DNA of 64,000 nt, taken from VRUE01 sp036266075. Lineage in GTDB: Bacteria > Actinomycetota > Thermoleophilia > Solirubrobacterales > 70-9. The notes under the pieces are model-generated. The model had not been told where the DNA came from. It did not search any database and worked only from the letters and a program-made list of their open reading frames with translations. Below, one piece after another: positions 41,691-49,782 of this stretch. Both the position numbers and the translations under genes were made by a program. The DNA lies in contig DATANV010000009.1 of the NCBI GenBank assembly GCA_036266075.1, positions 74,892 through 138,891 of the forward strand, read 5' to 3'. Positions within the stretch are counted from its first letter, which is position 1. Every line of letters begins with the position of its first letter.

Positions 41691-43571
41691 CTATTTGCTC
41701 GCGGTCGCGGTGGCCGTCGTGTACGCGGTGCCGACCGAGGCGGCAACCGTCAGCGTGTTGGAGAAGGCGCCGCTCGACGGGGCCGTATAGGTGAACGAGG
41801 TGACCGACATGGCCGGGCCGGTGGCGGGGATTTCCAGCGGCGTGCCGACGACCGTGCTGCCGGCAGTTCCGGTCGCGGTGACTTTCGCCGCGTGCCCGCT
41901 GCCGAGTTCGGACACGACGTTGCCGACGCTGTCGGTGACGCTGACACGGGCACTGACCGTGCCGGAGTTCCCGAGCGCGGTAATGGCGCAGGTGAAGAGG
42001 CACGGCGATCCGATCGCGCCGGCGCTGGAGACGGCATTCGACAGTGCCCAGCGGGCAGCGGTCCCTGCCGAGACGGTGAAGTTCAAAGCAGCGGTGGTGG
42101 AGATCGTGCCGTCGGTCGCCGTGAGGCTCGCCATGCCGGCCTTGTTCAGCTTCAGCGTTCCGTTTTTGGTCGTGGTGGCGGTCGCGACGCCGCTGGTGAA
42201 GGTGATCGCCGTGGGCGATCCAAATGAGATCGCGGTGGCGGAGCTGTTGGCCACCGTCGGCGCGGCCCCGCTGGGGCTCGCGGCGGCCCCTGAGAAGGTC
42301 AGATTCTTGGCGCCGGTATAGCCGGTCGCGGTGTTGGCGAAGCCATCCTGAGCGGTGATCGTAAGGATGTCGGCAGCGGCAGCGACCGGCGTCAGCGTCG
42401 CCGCCGTAACCGCCAACTTCGTTGCCGTCCCGGCCGAGACCGTAATCGCAAGCGCCGTGTTGGTCAGCGCGCCCTCGGTCGCCTTGAGACTTACGGCGCC
42501 GCTCTTGTAGAGCTTTATCGCGCCGTTCTCGCCATCGGCGGAGCTGGCAACCCCGGCGCTGAATTCGATCGCCGTGGCGGTGCCGAAGGTGACGTCTTCG
42601 CCGCCGGAATCGGCGACGGTCGGATTGTTGCCGGCAGGGCTCGCCGAGGCTCCGGAGAAGACCAGATCGTGGAGGCCCGTGTAGTCGGTGGCGGTATTGC
42701 CGTAGGCGTCCTGGGCGGTGATCGTGAGGTCGTCGACGGCACCGGCCGTCGGCGTCGTCGTCGCCGCGGCAACGGCGAATTTGGAGACGGCGGCGGCACC
42801 GACCGTCAGGACCAGCGGCGCCGGAGTCGTGATCGAGCCCTCGGTGGCGACGATGTTGGCGACGCCGGACCGGTAGAGCTTCAGCACCCCGTTTTTGCTC
42901 GAGCTGACGCTGGCGACGCCGCCGGTGAACGTCAGCGCGGTGTTGCTGCCGAAAGAGATGCTGCCGCCAGAGCTGTTGACGACGGTCGGGGAGGTGCCGC
43001 CTGGGCTGGCGGTGGCACCGGAGAAGACGAGATTGTGAGAGCCGGTATAGGTGGTGACGGTGCTGTTGTTGAGGTCCTTGGCGGTGATCGTGAGGTTCGT
43101 CGAGCCACCCGCGGTAGGCGTCGTGGTATTGCCGGCGATGACGAACTTCGCAACCGCCCCGATCGTCACGTTCGCCGTTTTTGTGCCGCTGGTCGCCGTC
43201 CACGTCTTCCAAACCGCGGTAACCGCATAGGCGTGTTCGCCGATCGAGACGCCACTGTCGGTACAGGTTTTGACCGTGGTCGGCGCCGGTCGGACGGGAC
43301 AGTTGCCGGCGGCTTCGCCCCCGTCCCGGGTGACGTAGTAGGAGACGGCGCCTTCTCCTGGAGCAGTCACGCCACTCCAGCTCAAGGTCACCGTCCCCCC
43401 GGCGTTCGCGGTCGCCGCCGAGATCGTCGGCGCGGCCAATTTCGTCACGGCGGCGGAAGCGGCGCCCTCCCCGTTCGAAGAGAAATACGCAATGGCGCTA
43501 CCGGTGAGGGCTACGAAGACCGCCACCAGCGGCAGCATCCCGGAGACGCCCGCTGGCATGAGCCGTCTCAT
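41691..43571 (-). CDS. secreted protein with three Ig-like repeats of about 120 residues
   Basis: 626 residues. An N-terminal hydrophobic segment (residues 8-28) is followed by AIAYFSSNGEG, the A-Y-F-S-x-x-G-x-G pattern seen in two neighbouring proteins. A first domain (residues 45-135) is a fibronectin-like unit with Cys in AAGNCPVRP and TVKTCTDS. Three homologous repeats follow at about residues 139-260, 261-381 and 382-500 with the pattern AVAKFVIAG ... LTITAKD ... LVFSGATASPGG ... KLYRSGVANIVATEG, resembling bacterial Ig (invasin/adhesin-type) domains. A C-terminal Ig-like domain ends the protein. Probably a surface fibre or adhesin; its start overlaps the upstream stop by 4 bp (ATGA). 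Confidence 0.75.
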   Translation of the reverse strand: MRRLMPAGVSGMLPLVAVFVALTGSAIAYFSSNGEGAASAAVTKLAAPTISAATANAGGTVTLSWSGVTAPGEGAVSYYVTRDGGEAAGNCPVRPAPTTVKTCTDSGVSIGEHAYAVTAVWKTWTATSGTKTANVTIGAVAKFVIAGNTTTPTAGGSTNLTITAKDLNNSTVTTYTGSHNLVFSGATASPGGTSPTVVNSSGGSISFGSNTALTFTGGVASVSSSKNGVLKLYRSGVANIVATEGSITTPAPLVLTVGAAAVSKFAVAAATTTPTAGAVDDLTITAQDAYGNTATDYTGLHDLVFSGASASPAGNNPTVADSGGEDVTFGTATAIEFSAGVASSADGENGAIKLYKSGAVSLKATEGALTNTALAITVSAGTATKLAVTAATLTPVAAAADILTITAQDGFANTATGYTGAKNLTFSGAAASPSGAAPTVANSSATAISFGSPTAITFTSGVATATTTKNGTLKLNKAGMASLTATDGTISTTAALNFTVSAGTAARWALSNAVSSAGAIGSPCLFTCAITALGNSGTVSARVSVTDSVGNVVSELGSGHAAKVTATGTAGSTVVGTPLEIPATGPAMSVTSFTYTAPSSGAFSNTLTVAASVGTAYTTATATASK

Positions 43572-44386
43572 CCGTGCGCCTCCCCGCTAAAGGCAAGCCG
43601 TACCCGAGCCCCCTGACAGGCGTCCTGGTTGACCGGAAGATTTCGCAGGGCGATCGCCGGCGCCGAGACCGTCGACGAGGGCAAGCCCACAGACCCTCCG
43701 GCGGGCACCGCCAGCGGCGACGACGGCGAGATGCTCGCCGGGACCAACTCGAAGTTGGGTTCACTGGGACAACCGGGTGGGCCCTCGGCGACGGCCACGG
43801 CCAAGCGCGTGACTTCGATCGGGACCGGATTGTGGTTGACGATCAGCACCGGCAGGGGCTGCGGTGCTTCGCCGGGGAGCATTTCTTCGCTGGTACCGCG
43901 CGATTCGATCGAAAAGGGCTTCGGCTCGAGCTGCTGCCAGGAGAGGCTCGCCGCGTGGCCCGGACGGCCGCGCGGGCTGAGCGCACGCACCGCGAGGGCG
44001 TGGTCTCCGGGGACGAGCCCAGCCTCGACATGAGGCGAGATGCACGCGGTCCACTCCCCACCGTCCAGCCGGCACTGGAAGCGTCGCGCTGCGGTGGGTT
44101 GGCCGCCGGCCCCGGGTCGAGTGGGGACTGGCGACTGCGACCGTGGCGCCACGTGAAACCTGAACCGCACCTCTCCCCCGATGGTGGTGGAGCTTGGCGT
44201 TTCGATGAACCTGGGACGGGGCGGGCGCGTTTGCTTCGCCTTCGCGTCCGCCCGACCTTTCGCCCCCCGCCCCCCGCGCAGGGCCGCCGAGTAGGCGACC
44301 GCCCCAAAGCAAGCGATGGAGGCGGTCAGGACCGCGAGCGCCCTGACCGCCCTCGAGCCGCCGGAAAGGCCCAAGCGAAAAAACAT
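43568..44386 (-). CDS. secreted protein of the same operon, C-terminal region shared with neighbour
   Basis: 272 residues. A membrane-spanning N-terminal segment (residues 17-36) follows a short basic cytoplasmic start; a Pro/Arg-rich linker leads to a domain with ARRFQCRLDGGEWTAC, the Ig-like repeat type seen in the proteins at 2249-4853. A further domain follows (LIVNHNPVPIEVTRLAVAV). The end LPVNQDACQGARVRLAF matches the tail of the next protein upstream (TGVNQDACQGATLTL), so these two share a fold. Located 20 bp after the upstream gene and overlapping the downstream one by 4 bp. Role unknown. Confidence 0.7.
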   Translation of the reverse strand: MFFRLGLSGGSRAVRALAVLTASIACFGAVAYSAALRGGRGAKGRADAKAKQTRPPRPRFIETPSSTTIGGEVRFRFHVAPRSQSPVPTRPGAGGQPTAARRFQCRLDGGEWTACISPHVEAGLVPGDHALAVRALSPRGRPGHAASLSWQQLEPKPFSIESRGTSEEMLPGEAPQPLPVLIVNHNPVPIEVTRLAVAVAEGPPGCPSEPNFELVPASISPSSPLAVPAGGSVGLPSSTVSAPAIALRNLPVNQDACQGARVRLAFSGEAHG

Positions 44387-44405
44387 CGCTCACACGTACG
44401 AGCTG

Positions 44406-44876
44406 CTAGGAGCTTTTCAAGGTGAGGGTCAGGGTTGCGCCTTGGCAGGCGTCCTGGTTGACCCCGGTGTCGTTCATCGTCAACGTCCCACCCGGCGTCA
44501 CCGCCTGGTTGTTGCCGGACGGGAAGGTTTTGTTGACCACGATTTCCGCCATCGTGAAATCAGGGTTCCCGCCGGTGATCACGACGCTGCAACCCGAGTG
44601 GCCGGCGTCGGCGGCGATTTTTTCCAGCGAGACAGTGCCCACCCGCTGTTTGCCCGACGAGGGGTTGTCCACGGTGAGGGCCACGGGCGAGGAGGAGCCG
44701 GGATAGAGATTGCCGGTCACGGTGCCTTTGATGGTCACCGCGGATCCGGTTCCCACGGTTGCGGTGACGGTGCCCGAACCGGTACTAGTGAAGTACGCAT
44801 AGGCTCCAGCGGCGAAAGCTAGGATTACGGCGAAGCCGAGCGCCGTCAGCGCTCGTTTCTTGGTTGTGTGGCGCAT
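44406..44876 (-). CDS. small secreted surface protein, camelysin/TasA-like N-terminus
   Basis: 156 residues. The N-terminal helix (ALTALGFAVILAFAAGAYAYF) continues into TSTGSGTVTATVG, as in SipW-dependent-type proteins of the camelysin/TasA group. The mature part is a beta-sandwich of about 125 residues with a Cys in GHSGCSVVITG and the terminal VNQDACQGATLTLTL. AAGGAGAGG lies 3-9 nt before ATG 44876. First gene of the three-gene operon; a filament or matrix component is suggested. Confidence 0.72.
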   Translation of the reverse strand: MRHTTKKRALTALGFAVILAFAAGAYAYFTSTGSGTVTATVGTGSAVTIKGTVTGNLYPGSSSPVALTVDNPSSGKQRVGTVSLEKIAADAGHSGCSVVITGGNPDFTMAEIVVNKTFPSGNNQAVTPGGTLTMNDTGVNQDACQGATLTLTLKSS

Positions 44877-45025
44877 CCACCTCTCCTTAAGTCAAGTTTC
44901 CGGGCGAGCCCCGAATTGCCTAGGCATCGACGATTTGTCCATAAGCCTTTAATTGGCTCATGGACAATGTGATCCGCTCCACTTAGACGCAATGAACAAC
45001 TCCCCGCCTTGACTCTGGGATTGAG

Positions 45026-45100
45026 CGGGGCAGCCAGGACTCGAACCTGGAATCGCCGGTTTTGGAGACCGCGCGCATAGCCGTTAACTCACTCCCCCAG
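45026..45100 (-). pseudogene. attL with degenerate tRNA-Trp-like sequence
   Basis: The 3' 46 bp equal tRNA-Trp (CCA anticodon loop and T-arm included). The 5' part (45072-45100) keeps a GGGGGAG that could pair with CTGCCCC at six of seven positions but lacks a proper D-arm. It is a site duplicate, not a functional tRNA. Confidence 0.7.
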
Positions 45101-45138
45101 GGGCACTACAGAGCCAAATCCTAGTCGAGCCTTTCCCC

Positions 45139-45159
45139 GGGGAATGCACAGGGGAATGA
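45139..45159. other. paired GGGGAATG arm site, left
   Basis: GGGGAATG-4 nt-GGGGAATGA; the same arrangement recurs at 49399-49419 near the right end in the same orientation, differing only in the spacer. Confidence 0.55.
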
Positions 45160-45182
45160 GCCGAATTGTGGTTTCGCGGAGA

Positions 45183-45341
45183 CTAAGCCCCTCGCTGGCG
45201 CTCGGCCCGCAGCGCCCGGACCGCAAAGGCGAACCCGACCGACCCGCCACGCCGGCTCCCAGCGCGGTCGAGAACGGCGCTCAGCGAGTCGCCTTTGGCT
45301 GGGCTCATGATGCGGGCGAGCTTGACTAGGACGCTCTGCAT
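45183..45341 (-). CDS. possible 52-residue protein
   Basis: The frame MQSVLVKLARIMSPAKGDSL ... VRALRAERQRGA has protein-like composition, but AGAAGG abuts the start and no family is recognised. It lies inside the tRNA-Trp island, which is otherwise gene-free from 45101 to 45420. Confidence 0.28.
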   Translation of the reverse strand: MQSVLVKLARIMSPAKGDSLSAVLDRAGSRRGGSVGFAFAVRALRAERQRGA

Positions 45342-45420
45342 CCTTCTACGGTAGCGCGGGCTCACCGCGGCAAACTTCGTCAGGTTGCCGACGCCCCCAC
45401 AGATACGAAAAACTGGCGCC

Positions 45421-45783
45421 ATGCTCGACGCGGCAACTTGGCGTACCAAGAACCGCAGACACTGCGATGTCGTCGAGGCTCTGTACGAAAAGGCAGGTCG
45501 TCCTCTTCGGACTGAGGACTGGGACCCTGCCGACGACAACGAGTATGCCGCCGGTCTCGTGCATCAGGTCGGCAGCCATCTCCTGGCTACCTCAATTGAC
45601 GCCAGCACGACTAGGGGCGAAAAGCTCTCGAGCCGTCGCAACGGCAAGGCGTGGAAGTCAGTCTCGGCTGACTCGGGCGTTCGCGCGTCGGTGTTTCTAA
45701 CCGTCGCCGTGCCACGATCCTCTCCCCCGAGGTCGAAGGCAAAGGGTTCGACCAAGGCGCGATCAGCGAGGCTCGCGAGCTAG
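45421..45783 (+). CDS. uncharacterised island ORF, perhaps truncated
   Basis: 120 residues. The first 65 (DVVEALYEKAGRPLRTEDWDPADDNEYAAG, given here by its ends DVVEALYEKAG and DDNEYAAG) read like a real protein; the last 40 are low-complexity and Arg/Ser-rich, while a different frame over the same bases encodes RRRATILSPEVEGKGFDQG. A frameshift near 45690 probably separates this from the next ORF, so this is a gene remnant. No domain recognised. Confidence 0.35.
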   Translation: MLDAATWRTKNRRHCDVVEALYEKAGRPLRTEDWDPADDNEYAAGLVHQVGSHLLATSIDASTTRGEKLSSRRNGKAWKSVSADSGVRASVFLTVAVPRSSPPRSKAKGSTKARSARLAS

Positions 45784-45800
45784 TCGAAGGGGTCTTCGCC

Positions 45801-46169
45801 TTGCCCAACGAGGACGTTGAGCTCATCGAGCGGGTAAGGACCAGCGTGGTCGAGACGCTGAACGACGAGTTCACCAAAGAAGCCGTGGCGCGCGGCGGCT
45901 TGGCAGATTCGATGGCAATCCAACGAGGACAAACCGCCTTGAGCTACGAGGCAATGAGGTTGGCTGGCATCGACGTGAGCGAGTTGCCTGCGTTCGAGCC
46001 CGTCCGAGGCGTGCCGTCGGAGATGTGGAACCAGATCGCGGGGCTCGATTGGCTCCTGACGTTCTCGATCAGCTTTGGGCATCGATGGAAGGGCTCAAAG
46101 GAGTCATTTCTGGACATGGCCTATGCGCGAAGTGGGGGGCCCGCTCGGAAGGCCCCGGATTCCGACTAG
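45801..46169 (+). CDS. uncharacterised island ORF, 5' end unclear
   Basis: 122 residues from TTG 45801 with GAAGGGG upstream; the frame is open back to 45672 with protein-like sequence, so the real start may be lost. LIERVRTSVVETLNDEFTKEAVARGG and VPSEMWNQIAGLDWLLTFSISFGHRW look natural. No family recognised. It may be the second half of the protein begun at 45421. Confidence 0.4.
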   Translation: MPNEDVELIERVRTSVVETLNDEFTKEAVARGGLADSMAIQRGQTALSYEAMRLAGIDVSELPAFEPVRGVPSEMWNQIAGLDWLLTFSISFGHRWKGSKESFLDMAYARSGGPARKAPDSD

Positions 46170-46188
46170 TAGAGCACGCGGCTGACAT

Positions 46189-46681
46189 GCGGTCAGAGTC
46201 CACTTGGGAGTGGGACGAGACCCCCGCCATCGCCGTCGTCAAAACTGCCGACCAGCTTTCCCACTTCCGCGAGGACTACAACCTGGTGCTCGACGCGATC
46301 TCCCTTGGCTATTGGATTCGCCGAGCTGAGGTCGACCTGACGGACGGCGTCAACACCTTCGATGCTGGCCATGTGGAGCACCTTCGAGAAAAGTTCGGGG
46401 GGGCGAGCCAGACGCGATCCTTATGGGGTCGATGAACCAGGTGCGGGAAGCTCTGCCTGAGCCATTCGCGCCGGGACCAGAGGTCTGGTCGGAAGTGATC
46501 CGCCTAGCGACCGAACTGCTCACGGCCTGGGGTCAGCGCTTGCTGAGCGCTACGCCGGAGTTCGACGAGGATGTCGATATACCGGGAGGAGCGGCGAGAG
46601 TTTGCTCTGGGGCTTGGCTATGGACTGGCCGTGACCGTCGATGCCCTCGGGATCGACGGGACGCGGCTCCGGCAGGAGTAG
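46189..46681 (+). pseudogene. gene broken by a poly-G frameshift and a second frameshift
   Basis: ATG 46189 opens STWEWDETPAIAVVKTADQL and runs to a G7 tract (about 46396-46403). Adding one G joins the next frame, AILMGSMNQVREALPEPFAPG, and a second shift near 46570 joins YREERREFALGLGYGLAVTV through the TAG at 46679-46681. The combined product of about 165 residues reads continuously. Repeated indels, one at a homopolymer, indicate decay or, less likely, sequencing error or phase variation. No family recognised. Confidence 0.5.
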
Positions 46682-46922
46682 CTTGATCTAACGCCTTTGT
46701 TTCAGGCCTTTGCCAGTTCTGGGACTTGTGGTTGGTCTCCTGAGTCCGCTCGACAAGGAAGTCGTCAAACAGCTTGCGAGCGCGCTCCAACTCTCCGGGG
46801 AGCATGTGCGTATAGCGCTGCAAGGTGATGCGCGCGGAACCGAGTTGATACTCGGGCGTCTTGTGGCCAACGAATTCCGAGATGACCTTGGGCGAGACGC
46901 CGGCGTGGTCGAACCAGGCGTA
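46533..46922 (-). pseudogene. C-terminal fragment of a tyrosine integrase
   Basis: On the minus strand the frame encodes YAWFDHAGVSPKVISEFVGH ... QRYTHMLPGELERARKLFDDFL, the end of a tyrosine recombinase with the final H (VGHKT) and nucleophile Y (LQRYTHM). The catalytic R and H-x-x-R region is missing. At 46922 it is joined directly to a truncated methyltransferase gene. Confidence 0.75.
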
Positions 46923-47053
46923 CCGAGATCGACGAACCGCTTGACCTGCGCGGGTAAGGCTTGCAGCAGCATTTCCTCGGCGTTCTGCCGGTGCGGTATC
47001 TCTCGCGAGAGGTACTCGGCGACCCTTCCCTGGTCAGACCACTCGTCAGACAT
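46922..47053 (-). pseudogene. N-terminal fragment of a SAM-dependent methyltransferase
   Basis: 44 residues from ATG 47053, RVAEYLSREIPHRQNAEEML ... RFVDLGT, match the start of class I methyltransferases whose next residues should be GxG. The sequence breaks at the glycine motif, where the integrase fragment begins in another frame. A deletion joined two genes. Confidence 0.65.
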
Positions 47054-47089
47054 GACTGACGGAACGCTATTCGACGCACCTGCTCGGGA

Positions 47090-47968
47090 TCAGAGCGCCT
47101 GCAACAGCCGCTCCACCACCAGCACGTCGCGCCATTTCCCATCGAGCCGTCCGTGACGACGGTGAAGGCCGACCCGCCTGAATCCGCAGCGCTCGACTAG
47201 CCGAACGCTCGCGGTGTTGTCCGTGAAGACCTTGCCGATCAGCTTGTGGAAGCCACCTTCGACGGCGGCGCTCGAAAGCTCTTCCGTCAGCGCGGTGCCG
47301 ACCCCCCGACCTCGCGCCTCCGTGGCAACGTAAACACTGCACTCAGCAATGCCGGCGTAACAAGGGCGGGCGCTGTAGGGGGCGAGCCCCGCCCAGCCGA
47401 TCACCTCCGGAGCCGCCGCCACCAGGAACGGAAAGCGGCTGTCGGCGATGCGATCCGTGAAGTCCCCGGCCGAGCGCGGCTCGGTCTCGAAGGTCGAGCC
47501 ACGCTCCGCAAGCGCCGCGTTGTAGATGGCGCAGATTGCCTCGGCGTCGGCGGCGATCGCCGGGCGCGCGTCGCTCCCGGCGCTCTGCGGGGAGGCACCG
47601 GCCGCTAGGTCCATGCCGCGTCCGTAGCGATCCTCCAGCCGCATCACGTCATCGAGGTGAGGCGTTGAGACCTCCAGCACCACCGAGTCCTCAAGAGCCT
47701 CGGCGGAGTGAACGACCCCCGGCTCGATTCGCCACGACTCGCCTGGCCCGATCTCCCGCTCGGCCAGCTCGTCCATACTCGGCCCGTAGCTCAGGCGCAG
47801 GCGACCCGAGAGCAGGTAGGAGCTCTCGTCCTTCTGGCGGTGGACCTGCAACGAGAGCCGGTGGCCGGCGTTGACGACGAGGAGTTTGCCGGCGTAATCG
47901 TCACTCTGCGCCCACCAGACCTCGTGTCCCCACGGCTTCTCGACACGGCGCTGCTTTGACTCCTCCAC
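47090..47968 (-). CDS. cupin-GNAT fusion (ArsN/phosphinothricin acetyltransferase-like)
   Basis: 292 residues. An N-terminal cupin of the mannose-6-phosphate-isomerase type (KPWGHEVWWA, HRLSLQVHRQKDESSYLL, PGVVHSAEAL; residues 1-115) is fused to a GNAT domain with RGRGVGTAL (acetyl-CoA loop) and CGFRRVGLHRRHGRLDGKWRD, the end seen in phosphinothricin/arsinothricin N-acetyltransferases. It would acetylate a small amine, possibly a herbicide-like antibiotic; the cupin may bind substrate. The gene is complete and codon-normal, inside the decayed island. Confidence 0.78.
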   Translation of the reverse strand: MEESKQRRVEKPWGHEVWWAQSDDYAGKLLVVNAGHRLSLQVHRQKDESSYLLSGRLRLSYGPSMDELAEREIGPGESWRIEPGVVHSAEALEDSVVLEVSTPHLDDVMRLEDRYGRGMDLAAGASPQSAGSDARPAIAADAEAICAIYNAALAERGSTFETEPRSAGDFTDRIADSRFPFLVAAAPEVIGWAGLAPYSARPCYAGIAECSVYVATEARGRGVGTALTEELSSAAVEGGFHKLIGKVFTDNTASVRLVERCGFRRVGLHRRHGRLDGKWRDVLVVERLLQAL

Positions 47969-48021
47969 GTCCTGAACGCTACTGTCCGGCCCCGCAGACG
48001 GGAGCAGGGCACGTATACGGC

Positions 48022-48528
48022 CTATCTGGCCACCTCAGGCCACGACGCCTCAGCACCGTTGAGAAAGCTGCCGTACTGGAGTTGCGTGCTCGACCGAAGA
48101 GGAGCGGTCTTGCCGGTGAGAGTCATCCCGGCACGCTCGTAGAGCCCGCGGGCAGGGCGGTTCTCTTGGGCAGTCCAGACGTCGACACGCTCATAGCCCA
48201 GCGAGCGTGCGACCTCGAGGAGGTAAAGGATCAGGGGCAACCCAACTCCTGTGCGTTGCGCTTCGGGACGCACGAAAATCATCGAGATGTGTAGGAGCGA
48301 CGGATCGAGTTCTCCTGCGCCGTCGTCGAACCGTCCAGGCTCGGCCAGCGCCATGCCTACGACGCCTGGCCGCAGCGCGACGAACGGTAGAGCGTCCGAG
48401 ACTGAGAGTTTTTCGCGGATGCGAGCGGTGCGCTCTAGCCCATGAGGAGCGCCACGGGCGATATTCGCCTGGCGCCACACGGCGACGGCCGAATCAAGCT
48501 CGTGGGCTTCCATCCTCCGGACTATCAC
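48022..48528 (-). CDS. GNAT-family N-acetyltransferase
   Basis: 168 residues with ISMIFVRPEAQRTGVGLPLI (acetyl-CoA binding R/Q-x-x-G-x-G/A variant) and RVDVWTAQENRPARGLYERAGM, the last GNAT beta-strands. Independent of the fused enzyme downstream, 53 bp away on the same strand. Substrate unknown. Confidence 0.82.
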   Translation of the reverse strand: MIVRRMEAHELDSAVAVWRQANIARGAPHGLERTARIREKLSVSDALPFVALRPGVVGMALAEPGRFDDGAGELDPSLLHISMIFVRPEAQRTGVGLPLILYLLEVARSLGYERVDVWTAQENRPARGLYERAGMTLTGKTAPLRSSTQLQYGSFLNGAEASWPEVAR

Positions 48529-48655
48529 CGCTGAATCGTACGGCGAGGTGGCGCCATAACCGCACTTCCAATCTCCTTTGGTTGGGAGATTTTCGACTCC
48601 GGTTGTTCCTCAGAGGTGTTCTTGATAGGAGCGACGAGTCGAGGTTTGGAAGACC

Positions 48656-49348
48656 TCAATCGCCGCCGGGATCGTCCCGCAGGTAACGCTCGTGGGCGGC
48701 GAGTACCACTGCGTCGAGGAACTCAGGCAGGACGCCAGAGAGGCCGCTTGCGGTAGCCAGGACGTAGCCAATGTCTCGAATCTCCCCGGCGATGAAAGCA
48801 AGCGTTCCGTTTGAGAGGTCGGGCCTCCGCTCCGGTCCCAGGACGACGAGAGTGGGACCGTTCTCGGGGGACAGTGCGGTCCAGTCGAAAGTCGCCCGAG
48901 CGCTCGGATGCGGCGGCCCGGACAGCACCTCCCACAGATCCTGGCCGACGACCTTGGCGCCGCTCCCGCCGGCTCTGCCGGCGATCCACTGCCGCGCGTA
49001 CTCGCCTGATTCGTCCTCAAAGACCTTGCGGGCGCGGCCATGCAGCTCGGAGATCAGGCGCACATGACCGACCGCCTGATCGTCGTACCCGCTGGCGATG
49101 ATGCCGAGGGCGGCGCGAAGGGCTCGAAAGCTCTGGACGCCCATCATCCATAGGGCCTGCTGCCTGAACTCTGCCGGCATTCGCTTCTCGCCCTCCGGCG
49201 ATGGCCTCACTGGTGCGTTGCGGAGGGCGTCGGCGAGGAACTCGCCGGCTTGTTCGGCGACAGGCAGAGCTCCGATCTCCGCCGTCGCCGTCCGTCGCAG
49301 CGTCTCCTCTTGATCCCTAACCATCCCAACCGCCACTCTAAAGCGCAT
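48656..49348 (-). CDS. uncharacterised helical protein (DUF5677-like pattern)
   Basis: 230 residues with GAGGGCGAC before ATG 49348. Mostly helical: FRALRAALGIIASGYDDQAVGHVRLISELHGRARKVFEDESGEYARQWI (ends given as FRALRAALG and EYARQWI). The segment LISELHGRARK resembles helical proteins of the DUF5677 kind, only by pattern. No catalytic motif. Located just inside the island's right end. Confidence 0.5.
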   Translation of the reverse strand: MRFRVAVGMVRDQEETLRRTATAEIGALPVAEQAGEFLADALRNAPVRPSPEGEKRMPAEFRQQALWMMGVQSFRALRAALGIIASGYDDQAVGHVRLISELHGRARKVFEDESGEYARQWIAGRAGGSGAKVVGQDLWEVLSGPPHPSARATFDWTALSPENGPTLVVLGPERRPDLSNGTLAFIAGEIRDIGYVLATASGLSGVLPEFLDAVVLAAHERYLRDDPGGD

Positions 49349-49398
49349 CGTCGCCCTCGACGCTCGACTTCAAGGAGCTGCGCCGGATGCCCTCTTCA

Positions 49399-49419
49399 GG
49401 GGAATGTCTAGGGGAATGA
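49399..49419. other. paired GGGGAATG arm site, right
   Basis: GGGGAATG-4 nt-GGGGAATGA, direct repeat of the site at 45139-45159; a spacer difference only. Confidence 0.55.
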
Positions 49420-49547
49420 AAGGGGTCTCAAACAGCCTTTTTCTGACTTTCGCTGACCTCCGTTGACCTCCGGGCCGCTTCGAGTCAACATCGCCGCAAT
49501 CCCGCACGGGGAGCGGGAATGCGGATTACAGAACCAAGCAATTCGAA

Positions 49548-49621
49548 CGGGGCAGCCAGGACTCGAACCTGGAATCGCCGGTTTTGGAGACCGGTGCCTT
49601 AGCCAATTGGGCCACTGCCCC
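49548..49621 (-). tRNA. tRNA-Trp (CCA)
   Basis: 74-nt cloverleaf: acceptor GGGGCAG/CTGCCCC, anticodon loop CTCCAAA (CCA), T-loop TTCGAGT. Its 3' 46 bp are duplicated at 45026-45071. Confidence 0.95.
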
Positions 49622-49637
49622 TCGGCGGCAAATTCTA

Positions 49638-49722
49638 TGCGGGCGGAGGGACTTGAACCCCCACGGGCCGAAGCCCACCAGGACCTAAACCTGGCGCGTA
49701 TACCAAATTCCGCCACGCCCGC
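49638..49722 (-). tRNA. tRNA-Leu (TAG)
   Basis: 85-nt class II tRNA: acceptor GCGGGCG/CGCCCGC, anticodon loop TTTAGGT (TAG), variable arm, T-loop TTCAAGT. 16 bp from tRNA-Trp. Confidence 0.95.
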
Positions 49723-49782
49723 TCGGAGGCGGACCGGCCGCTCGGGGCGGCGGCCAGGACCGCATCGTCGCTCATAGATTCT

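Larger units (their letters stand above)
45026..49593. mobile_element. decayed integrative island in tRNA-Trp (about 4.6 kb)
   Basis: 46-bp perfect direct repeats (45026-45071 and 49548-49593) equal the 3' part of tRNA-Trp; the intact tRNA is at the right end. Just inside both ends lies a paired GGGGAATG motif. The interior holds an integrase C-terminal fragment, a truncated methyltransferase, frameshifted ORFs and acetyltransferase genes. No complete recombinase remains, so it is probably immobile on its own. Confidence 0.75.

Noticed and set aside
45026..45100. A functional second tRNA-Trp
   Set aside because: The D-arm and part of the acceptor stem do not fold and the sequence is a partial copy of the tRNA at 49548-49621; it is explained as an attachment-site duplicate.
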